A DNA stretch of 64,000 bases from contig JALCRV010000010.1 in assembly GCA_022652945.1 (NCBI GenBank), positions 1 through 64,000 of the forward strand, written 5' to 3'. Of the stretch, positions 40,257-47,950 are shown one piece after another. Each line of letters begins with the position of its first letter. Positions within the stretch are counted from its first letter, which is position 1. Below the pieces are notes generated by a model that was not told the origin of the DNA, ran no database searches, and worked only from the letters and a program-made list of their open reading frames with translations. The stretch comes from Bacilli bacterium. Its GTDB lineage: Bacteria; Bacillota_I; Bacilli_A; RFN20; CAG-288. A program made the translations under genes and the position numbers.

Positions 40257-40312
40257 CGTGCATCATAAAATATCAGATCTTTTATCCGATATCTTATGAA
40301 AGGACTTAAAGA

Positions 40313-41449
40313 ATGTATAAATGCCCACGCTGTGGCAATAGTGATGAAAGATATATCGGTTACCTTAACGGCGTCCCTTATTGCCGTCGCTGTTTAGGAT
40401 TCGCTGGAAGGAAAGCCAAAGAACATAAATTAAGTCAGCACGAGATAAAATTAAAAATCGATTACCATCTTTCTAAAGATCAATACAAGATTGCGATGAA
40501 GGTTTTGGATAATTTCAAAAAAGGCAGAGATTCTTTAATCCATGCGGTCACGGGGGCCGGAAAAACAGAACTAGTCTACTTCACCATCGAATATGCGCTC
40601 TCAAAAGGCATGAGCGTTGGATTTGCCGCTCCCCGAAGAGATGTCGCTATCGACTTGTTTCCACGAATATCCTCGGCATTTCCCGATGGAAAAACGGTCA
40701 TGGTCATCGGAAACCACACCAAAGTACTCGACGGCGACATCATCATCTTAACCACTCACCAACTCTATCGTTACCCGGCTTTTTTCGATCTTCTTATCAT
40801 CGATGAAATCGATGCTTTTCCTTATAAAGGCGACCCCGTCTTAAATCGCTTCGCTAAAGATGCCGTGAAGGGCAACCGGGTCCTCTTATCCGCCACGCCT
40901 TCCAAGACCGATATCGAGACGATGACAAAAAGCGGTAAGGTCTTCGAATTGAATTCCCGCTATCATCATCATCCGTTACCGGTCCCTATCTATAAGCAGG
41001 CTTTGATTTCCCCGCTTCTAACTGGAATAAATGATCTACGACGTTTATTGAAGAACGGCAAGCAGGTTTTCTTCTTTGTCCCCACGATTGAATTAGGCCA
41101 AAAGATCTATCCGATCATGGCTGCTTTTCTAAAAAAGGGGGCTTTAGTGGATTCGGAGGAAACAGAAAGAGATCAGAGGATTTCCGACTTCAAAAAAGGC
41201 GAACTTAGATATTTAGTGACGACTTCGATCTTGGAAAGAGGAGTCACAGTCAAAGGACTCCAAGTTATCGTCTGCTATGCCGACCATGTCCTATACACCA
41301 AGGAAGCGCTGATTCAGATTGCTGGACGAGCCGGAAGAAAAAAAGATGAGCCAGAAGGCGAAGTGATCTTTATCGGGGCGGAAGAAAGCGAGGCTATCAA
41401 GGATGCTATCGGAGAAATTGAAGAAACTAACCGCAAGGCCGGTTTGTAA
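40313..41449 (+). CDS. comFA: ComFA-like DEAD/DEAH-box competence helicase
   Basis: Cys-rich N-terminus CPRCGNSDERYIGYLNGVPYCRRC; HAVTGAGKTELVYF; LLIIDEIDAFP; TSILERGVTVKGLQVIV; QIAGRAGR. Confidence 0.9.
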   Translation: MYKCPRCGNSDERYIGYLNGVPYCRRCLGFAGRKAKEHKLSQHEIKLKIDYHLSKDQYKIAMKVLDNFKKGRDSLIHAVTGAGKTELVYFTIEYALSKGMSVGFAAPRRDVAIDLFPRISSAFPDGKTVMVIGNHTKVLDGDIIILTTHQLYRYPAFFDLLIIDEIDAFPYKGDPVLNRFAKDAVKGNRVLLSATPSKTDIETMTKSGKVFELNSRYHHHPLPVPIYKQALISPLLTGINDLRRLLKNGKQVFFFVPTIELGQKIYPIMAAFLKKGALVDSEETERDQRISDFKKGELRYLVTTSILERGVTVKGLQVIVCYADHVLYTKEALIQIAGRAGRKKDEPEGEVIFIGAEESEAIKDAIGEIEETNRKAGL

Positions 41450-42065
41450 GATCTGTTTTAAAGATATCAAAGGAGATTCCTTGCTTTCTTTTTTTAATCC
41501 GGAAGTGAAAGTCTGCTCCGCGTGTTTTAAAAGTCTTAACTATCATTTCTCTTTTGGGACTTTTCTCGGCCACAAGATAATTTCCCTGGCGGAATATAAA
41601 GAACCGATGTCTACCCTTTTAATCCGATACAAAGAAACCTTGGATATCGAATTAGCTCCAGTTTTCCTCTCCTACTATGCACAAATTATCGGATTGATCT
41701 TTAAAGGCTACCAGTTAGTCTTGGTTCCTTCCACTCCCAGCAAATTAAAAAAGCGAGGCTTCGATCATCTCTGGGAAATGTTTAAATTCCTCGGGCTGAC
41801 AAAACTAGATATCCTAAGCAAGGATGAAACCAAGGACCAAAAGAAGAAAAATGCCTTAGAAAGAAAAGAGTCCGAAAAACTATTTCATATCCACGAAGGA
41901 GAAAAATGCACTGGGAAGAAGATTCTTCTAGTTGACGATGTCATAACCAGCGGAGCATCTTTAAGTGCAGCGGTAAAATTAATCGAGCCGATGAAACCTA
42001 AAAAGATTGTGGTTTTAGTGCTGATGAACGATGCTCCGCTAGCTAATTATTCCACCTTGAATTAA
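41403..42065 (+). CDS. comFC: ComFC-like phosphoribosyltransferase
   Basis: Two Cys pairs, PSTPSKLKKRGFDHL, ILLVDDVITSGASL PRPP motif. Confidence 0.9.
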   Translation: MLSEKLKKLTARPVCKICFKDIKGDSLLSFFNPEVKVCSACFKSLNYHFSFGTFLGHKIISLAEYKEPMSTLLIRYKETLDIELAPVFLSYYAQIIGLIFKGYQLVLVPSTPSKLKKRGFDHLWEMFKFLGLTKLDILSKDETKDQKKKNALERKESEKLFHIHEGEKCTGKKILLVDDVITSGASLSAAVKLIEPMKPKKIVVLVLMNDAPLANYSTLN

Positions 42066-42137
42066 TTAAAGAAATTCATAGGTGCCTTAAACAATGACAA
42101 AATATTAATACTTGCTAGTTTTCCTGAATCTATAAAC

Positions 42138-42143
42138 TATAAT
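42138..42143 (+). promoter_or_regulatory. Putative -10 box (TATAAT) for the first GEMM-controlled gene
   Basis: TATAAT 10 nt before the riboswitch-like segment; -35 unclear (TTGCTA gives a 20-nt spacer). Confidence 0.45.
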
Positions 42144-42152
42144 AAATTACGT

Positions 42153-42222
42153 AAAAGGCAAACCTAGGGTAACCTAGCGACGCAAAACTATAGGATCCAA
42201 TCAACTTGGACAGCCAGCTCCC
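42153..42222 (+). promoter_or_regulatory. Candidate c-di-GMP-I (GEMM) riboswitch aptamer, copy 1
   Basis: GGCAAACCTAGGGTAACCTAGCGACGCAAAACTATAGGATCCAATCAACTTGGACAGCCAGCTCC: CTAGG-GTAA-CCTAG hairpin with GNRA loop, GCGACGCAAAACTA junction, second hairpin TCCAA/TTGGA, AGCCAGCTCC 3' strand. Confidence 0.88.
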
Positions 42223-42273
42223 ATATCTTCTAACCGGACAAGGTGTTTTTTTAGAACAAGAAAAGGGCGAAGC

Positions 42274-43668
42274 ATGTCATTCAAGTTAAAATCCAAATTA
42301 ATCGTGATCCAATGCTCAGCGCTGATTTTTTCTTTGTCTGCTGTTTTCGCTGCCACCTTCGCTTGGTATACCGCTTCCCGCCAGACTAATCTGACTATTT
42401 CCCAGATCTCAGCGGAAGACGGAATGCAATACACGCTTAAGTATTTCTCCGGCAATTACTCTTCCGCCAGCCACAAGATCGGTTATGAGGAAGATCAATA
42501 CGCCGATGCGAATATTTCTTATGAGGCCCCAGCTGATACCACGGGTAAATATTATTTCAACACGGTAACCGAGGAAGATCAGACCCCGTTCACCATTTCA
42601 TATTTTTCGCCCAAGCATCGTTATAGCTACGCTTTGGAAGTGACTTCCGGCTTCGCTTATCTTTCCTATGTCCGTCTTTATCTTTCTTCCTTCATCTCAG
42701 CCGCTTCCGCTTACGACTTCAGCCAAGCTGAGCAAAAAGGCATCCGCTTAGCAGAAGCCATCAATATCTATGGCACTTGTTTTAATTATTCTTCAACCAC
42801 AGCGGATAATGATTCTGCAGTTCGCTCTTTTGTGAATGGAACTGAGGTCAGCTCCATCAGCGGGACAGGAGATAGCCCAACTGTCACCGGAGACCTATAT
42901 AACCGTTTCCATTTCTCTTACAATCTAACTGATACCGATGGGCTTTATAACTCCACCCAGGAAATCGCCACCGGTTTATTAGGTCCTTCTTACCCCACTT
43001 CTTCTTCGACCCCGAAGATTGTTTTCCTGTTTACAATTGAATTTTCTAATAACGAAAGCACTTTCTATAGTTCTTTCTCCAAAGGCAGCCCGAATTATTG
43101 GTATAAGGATACAACTGGCAATTCCAATGCTTACCAATCCTTTATTTCCAATACGGCGGATTCTAAAGGCTTTACTTTAGGCTCCATGATCCTGGCTAGA
43201 GAGAATGTGGAGAATATCAATCTCGATGCCCGAGAAGGTACGATCCCTGCTACTTTCCTTGATAATTCTGCCTCCAGCGTCACTTTGCCTACTCCGACCA
43301 AAGAAGGTTATACCTTCAACGGTTGGTATTCACCCGATAAGAAACAATTCTATCAGGGCGGAGCGACTTATGCTAAAGCTTATCCGACCGCTTCTTCTCA
43401 AATGGCAGCTCCGGTTTTCTACGCGGAATATACACCCCTTAGTTCAACCGTCACTTTCGATGCGGGGACTAATGGCACGAGCGGAGTTACTTCCGCTTCT
43501 TATGCCTACGGTTCGATTTATCATTCCTTACCGGTTGCAGTCGGCAATACCGGCTATACTTTCCAAGGTTGGTTTTCAGCCGCGGAAGGCGGAACTCAGT
43601 ATGTCGAAGGAGGAAAAGTCCTCCTGACTTCCGATACTACTTTCTACGCCCATTATCTCGCTGCTTAA
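42274..43668 (+). CDS. Secreted protein with SipW-dependent-type N-terminus and two InlB B-repeat (Listeria-Bacteroides) domains
   Basis: N-terminal TM then FAATFAWYTASRQTNLTISQISAEDG; C-terminal PTPTKEGYTFNGWYS...FYAEY and GNTGYTFQGWFSAAEGGTQYVEG...FYAHY repeats. Confidence 0.8.
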   Translation: MSFKLKSKLIVIQCSALIFSLSAVFAATFAWYTASRQTNLTISQISAEDGMQYTLKYFSGNYSSASHKIGYEEDQYADANISYEAPADTTGKYYFNTVTEEDQTPFTISYFSPKHRYSYALEVTSGFAYLSYVRLYLSSFISAASAYDFSQAEQKGIRLAEAINIYGTCFNYSSTTADNDSAVRSFVNGTEVSSISGTGDSPTVTGDLYNRFHFSYNLTDTDGLYNSTQEIATGLLGPSYPTSSSTPKIVFLFTIEFSNNESTFYSSFSKGSPNYWYKDTTGNSNAYQSFISNTADSKGFTLGSMILARENVENINLDAREGTIPATFLDNSASSVTLPTPTKEGYTFNGWYSPDKKQFYQGGATYAKAYPTASSQMAAPVFYAEYTPLSSTVTFDAGTNGTSGVTSASYAYGSIYHSLPVAVGNTGYTFQGWFSAAEGGTQYVEGGKVLLTSDTTFYAHYLAA

Positions 43669-43746
43669 AAAGACAGTTTGCTCTTATTTTCAGCCGTTAT
43701 TTTTTGGTTGCTAATCCACAATCAAGTTTGTATAATGTATTTTGCT

Positions 43747-43821
43747 TGGGGTATAGTCAAGCGGTAAGACAGCAGACTCTGAATCTGCGATGCTCTGGTT
43801 CGAATCCAGATACCCCAGCCA
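43747..43821 (+). tRNA. tRNA-Gln (CTG)
   Basis: TGGGGTA...GCAGA-CTCTGAA-TCTGC...TACCCCA-GCCA. Confidence 0.95.
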
Positions 43822-43838
43822 TTTATCGCTAGTAATCA

Positions 43839-43861
43839 GGAGGCTTCAGAGCCTCCTTTTT
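43839..43861 (+). terminator. Terminator after tRNA-Gln
   Basis: GGAGGC-TTCAGA-GCCTCC-TTTTT. Confidence 0.88.
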
Positions 43862-43929
43862 CATAGCCTGAAGATATATAAAAAATTTCTTATTAACCCA
43901 AGCGGAAAACGCTATTTATTTAATAGTAA

Positions 43930-43958
43930 TTGTTAAATATATTAAAAGAATATATAAC
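43930..43958 (+). promoter_or_regulatory. Putative promoter for the second GEMM-controlled operon
   Basis: TTGTTA - 17 nt - TATAAC, ~25 nt upstream of the second riboswitch-like segment. Confidence 0.55.
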
Positions 43959-43982
43959 ATAAGAGTTGGAATGTTTATTAAG

Positions 43983-44046
43983 AGCAAAACCAGGGTAACT
44001 TGGCGACGCAAAACTACAGGGTCCTCATGAGGGATAGCCAGTTGCC
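43983..44046 (+). promoter_or_regulatory. Candidate c-di-GMP-I (GEMM) riboswitch aptamer, copy 2
   Basis: AGCAAAACCAGGGTAACTTGGCGACGCAAAACTACAGGGTCCTCATGAGGGATAGCCAGTTGCC: CCAGG-GTAA-CTTGG with GNRA loop, GCGACGCAAAACTA junction shared with copy 1, TCCTC/GAGGGA hairpin, AGCCAG 3' strand. Confidence 0.9.
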
Positions 44047-44080
44047 ATTTCACCCCTAAAAAGAGAGGAAGTGGGTTTCA

Positions 44081-45013
44081 ATGGATCTGTCTCCTAAAAA
44101 AATCAAAGTGCTGCTAGCCAGCCTTGCCTCTTTATCTGCCATTTCGTTCATTATTGTAAGCTCTGCTTTCGCATGGTTTGATTTCAATAAAACCGCCGTT
44201 AACTCTATCGTGGCTGGCTCGGGCAATATCTCTTTGACTTCCATCTCCGCCACATCATATAAATATCAGTATCCCCCGATTGCGGATATTTCTTTCGATT
44301 CCATCACCGAAGATGATCCTTTGAACTATGACGGAGTCGGCAAGGTCATGTCGAAAGATCTGACTTCCAATCAAGTCAACATGAATAAATACGACCCCTT
44401 TTACCTTTCTTTGCAACCCGCTTTAAGCGTGTATGATCTTTTCACCAATTTCGTCATCAAGCTTTCCGTGACTTTCCAAGCCTGGTCAGATGTGGACTTT
44501 TCCGTCACTGCTAACCGTTTAACAGATGATGAATGGAACGCTTCTAGCAAGAGCACCACTAACGATGGAAGAGCCTCAGACTATCTGGATTTCTGGGCTA
44601 GTACGGCAGATCTTTCAGCCGTCTCTTCCGTCAGTTACACCACCCCTCATTCAGCTGAAGCCGGGACGCAAGTCACGACTACATATAATGTAAGTGATGA
44701 TAACGGGGCGAACAACATTATTTTTTTCACGATGAAGAACTTCGAAGAAAATACGAGCAACACTGCTTCTTTCTTCCGAGCGGATGGAAGCACTCCTGCA
44801 AAAAGTGAATTCCCTCTGCTTGCAACTACCACATACCGCTACGCTGAACAGACCCTCGGAACTGATTCCAGCTACACCAAGACGGTGAACGTTTATATCA
44901 ATATCGATTACAATACTTCCTCCCTCGCTTCCATGGCTGCCTCACTTCGAGCGGACACCACGATAAATTTGGGCATGGATTATTATTTCACCGTCAACGC
45001 TATCCAAGCATAA
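44081..45013 (+). CDS. TasA/CalY-like protein with SipW-dependent-type N-terminus
   Basis: LLASLASLSAISFIIVSSAFAWFDFNKTAVNSIVAGSGNISLTSISAT; ~310 aa beta-rich, no LPXTG. Confidence 0.7.
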   Translation: MDLSPKKIKVLLASLASLSAISFIIVSSAFAWFDFNKTAVNSIVAGSGNISLTSISATSYKYQYPPIADISFDSITEDDPLNYDGVGKVMSKDLTSNQVNMNKYDPFYLSLQPALSVYDLFTNFVIKLSVTFQAWSDVDFSVTANRLTDDEWNASSKSTTNDGRASDYLDFWASTADLSAVSSVSYTTPHSAEAGTQVTTTYNVSDDNGANNIIFFTMKNFEENTSNTASFFRADGSTPAKSEFPLLATTTYRYAEQTLGTDSSYTKTVNVYINIDYNTSSLASMAASLRADTTINLGMDYYFTVNAIQA

Positions 45014-45019
45014 CCAACC

Positions 45020-47950
45020 ATGAAAATCCATGATATAAAAGGCCCCATCTTAATAGGAACCTCCTTGCTGGCAATCCTCGGCATGATTATCGCTCAGACT
45101 TACATGGTTTTCCAATCCACGCAGGATTTAGGCAATAACGACACCAACAACGTCAAAGGTGAGGTAGGCTTAAGAAAATACTTCGATTCGGGCAGTGGAA
45201 CATCAACTGACCCTTACGTCATCACCAGACCGATTCACCTTTATAATCTTTCCCGTCTGCAGGCATTAGGCGTTTTTATGTCGAGCAAATATTTCCAACT
45301 CGGCTCCACCAACCCCATCAATGGCACAGACCATTTTTACTACTCGGATACCGCCACGGGCACCAGCGAGGAGATTTCCTCAAACACCTATACTCGCCCC
45401 TATCTTTATATTCCCGATTCTTACTCGATGGTCTCCATCGGCTCGACCGCAACGCCTTTTTTTGGCACCTTTAACGGCCAGGGTTACAATATCGACAATC
45501 TGCATATCATCTCCGATCCTGAGGATATCGGTGTCTTCGGTTATATCGCTTCGGGCGCTAAAGTCTCGAACGTGACTTTTTCTAATCTTTCCATCTCCGA
45601 TCAAGGCTACGACGCCGCCTCGGTCGGTGATTTTTATACCTGTGGGCTAGAGACTAATTCCAGCATCAATCTGCTGTCTTATGATTCCACCCCGCTTACG
45701 ACCACCACATCTACTTTCAGCGATTTAAGCAAGACTTTCACTTTGGATTCTTCTTTGATCCCATCAAGTCTCATCAGTTATTCAGATGTCACTTACGCCA
45801 TCCGTTCCACTAACTCCGACCTCTTCAGAGTCAGCGAAGACGGAAAGACAATCTCGATCAACACTTTGGTCTTGACCGGAGGAACTGATACTTCGGTCAC
45901 CCCGAATATCACCTACCCGAGAAACGATACGTTTATGAATGCCAATACCTCCGCATCCCAGCGTATTTATGTGACCGGCTCAAGAGTTGTGAACAATATC
46001 AGATATGCGAAAATCCTTTCTTCTTATATCATCACCATCAACAATGACATCACCAGTGGAAGCCCGGTGATTTCTCTAAGTGCAGTAAGAGATCCGGAGT
46101 CTACGATGTCTTATACCCATTCCACCAATATCGGCTTTATCGCCGGTCACTCCGATGGCAGTATGGAAAATGATTACGTTTATAACGGGACTTTCAATTT
46201 AAATAGTTCTGCCACTCACACCCCGACCCTCGTAGAGTCAGAGGTCGGCTTAATCGGGGAGTTAGGTATCAACTTAGATAATACGATATCTCCCACGGTC
46301 GCCTATGAAAAAGCCGGGGATACCGGAATCATCAATTTTACTGATATTTATAATAACGTCCGCGCCAGCCAGACCACTTCAACCGGCAGCCAGACGGAAA
46401 CTTTCGATAAGGCCTACACATATTATTATTACGACCCGGTCAGCGGCAACCTTTACGATGATTACCTAAGAAAGAAGTTATCCGCTTCCGGCTCAGAATA
46501 TATCACCCAGTACATTACTGACCAGCCGAATTCCCTCGACTTCCAAGGCCGCAAGATTATCGCGGAAGATGAAACCAAGTCCCGTGGGCTAGGTATTTTT
46601 AAACTGAACACCGCGGATTTTGATAACTCCAATCAACTGAATCAGTACACTTACGGGTTAGGTGAATTCAATGTCACTTACGATTATTCTACAGATTTCA
46701 ACTCGGTTTATTATACGACCGCCGAACTTGATGCGACCCAAGGTGGGACGACCACTCCGGCTGAATTTTTCGGCAGCGGTAATATTTATTCTTGGTCTCC
46801 TACTTCCACCAGCCATAAATGGCGAATCAATCAAGGTACGACTTTGCCGGAAACGACCCAGACGGCTTCTTTCGATAGCCTGACTCTTAACAGGCTTTTA
46901 ACATCCCGCTCATTTGAAAGAAACTTTAATTATCTGATCAATTTCAAGCTGGAAGCCTTGGATTCTGAAGCTAACAACTATTTCGCTAAGACTAACAATC
47001 CTTTCCTGAAAGATTATTTGACTTATAAATTGAAGGACAAATCCGGCAATGCAATCGCCTCAACCAGCCCGGACTTCGGACTGATGATTCAGCAGAAGAG
47101 TGGAGAGAGTTATATCAACACGCAGCATTTCTATTCGTACCTGAAGATGACTTCTGCGAGCAGCAAGTCAATCGATACGATGGTGGGGACTAAGGCTGAT
47201 AACACTACGGAAACTGTCCCCGCTCGAACGATTTCTTTCTCGATTCAGAATGAACTGGGAGCTAATATCACCATCATAGCCCGCGCCACCGAAGATTCTT
47301 CTAACTATGTCTGCATTTACGATAAAAACTTGATTTCTTCTACTGATGAAGGATGGTATCCATCCTATTCAATGTATGTTCCTTCATCTCGGACTAACGA
47401 TACTTCAGAAGACAAGATGCCATACTATTTCCAGTACAACAATACCAGTAAAGACATGGATAGCCTGATTCCTTCTTCCAAGGGCCACAATGTCAATGAT
47501 ACTAGACTTTACGCCCACACTTTCTTTTTACCAAAAGGAGATTATTATTTAGGTTCTCCTTCCGGTTCAGCTGGGACGGTCGCTTCGAAGTCATACATTT
47601 ATTACATCGCCGCCCAAGGCCAGAATGACCAAGGAAATATCGGCGGAAGAACCGCTGTCAATATCGGAGCGGATGCGATTTCCAATGTCGACTTTTTGCT
47701 TTACGATCCCCGCCAGACAGCGGTGAGCGATCTGACGAGGGCTAAATTAGCGATGAGCGCTAACTTCTCGGCCACCTCAGGTACTTTCCAAATCGGGGTC
47801 AACGCCTCTAACTTGCCGCTTATCACCTATGGAAGCGACTTAATAAAGATGCTAGTCCATAATTCAGCTAATAAGACCATCACTTTCTACGATGGCACGA
47901 CTTATACGACCGATTCGGCAACCTTCATCAAGATTGGAAATTGGGCATGA
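45020..47950 (+). CDS. Large secreted GLUG-like surface protein, paralog A1
   Basis: N-terminal TM; GEVGLRKYFDSGSGTSTDPYVITRPIHLYNLSRLQALG; FNGQGYNIDNLHIISDPEDIGVFGYI; 7 nt after the preceding CDS. Confidence 0.8.
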   Translation: MKIHDIKGPILIGTSLLAILGMIIAQTYMVFQSTQDLGNNDTNNVKGEVGLRKYFDSGSGTSTDPYVITRPIHLYNLSRLQALGVFMSSKYFQLGSTNPINGTDHFYYSDTATGTSEEISSNTYTRPYLYIPDSYSMVSIGSTATPFFGTFNGQGYNIDNLHIISDPEDIGVFGYIASGAKVSNVTFSNLSISDQGYDAASVGDFYTCGLETNSSINLLSYDSTPLTTTTSTFSDLSKTFTLDSSLIPSSLISYSDVTYAIRSTNSDLFRVSEDGKTISINTLVLTGGTDTSVTPNITYPRNDTFMNANTSASQRIYVTGSRVVNNIRYAKILSSYIITINNDITSGSPVISLSAVRDPESTMSYTHSTNIGFIAGHSDGSMENDYVYNGTFNLNSSATHTPTLVESEVGLIGELGINLDNTISPTVAYEKAGDTGIINFTDIYNNVRASQTTSTGSQTETFDKAYTYYYYDPVSGNLYDDYLRKKLSASGSEYITQYITDQPNSLDFQGRKIIAEDETKSRGLGIFKLNTADFDNSNQLNQYTYGLGEFNVTYDYSTDFNSVYYTTAELDATQGGTTTPAEFFGSGNIYSWSPTSTSHKWRINQGTTLPETTQTASFDSLTLNRLLTSRSFERNFNYLINFKLEALDSEANNYFAKTNNPFLKDYLTYKLKDKSGNAIASTSPDFGLMIQQKSGESYINTQHFYSYLKMTSASSKSIDTMVGTKADNTTETVPARTISFSIQNELGANITIIARATEDSSNYVCIYDKNLISSTDEGWYPSYSMYVPSSRTNDTSEDKMPYYFQYNNTSKDMDSLIPSSKGHNVNDTRLYAHTFFLPKGDYYLGSPSGSAGTVASKSYIYYIAAQGQNDQGNIGGRTAVNIGADAISNVDFLLYDPRQTAVSDLTRAKLAMSANFSATSGTFQIGVNASNLPLITYGSDLIKMLVHNSANKTITFYDGTTYTTDSATFIKIGNWA

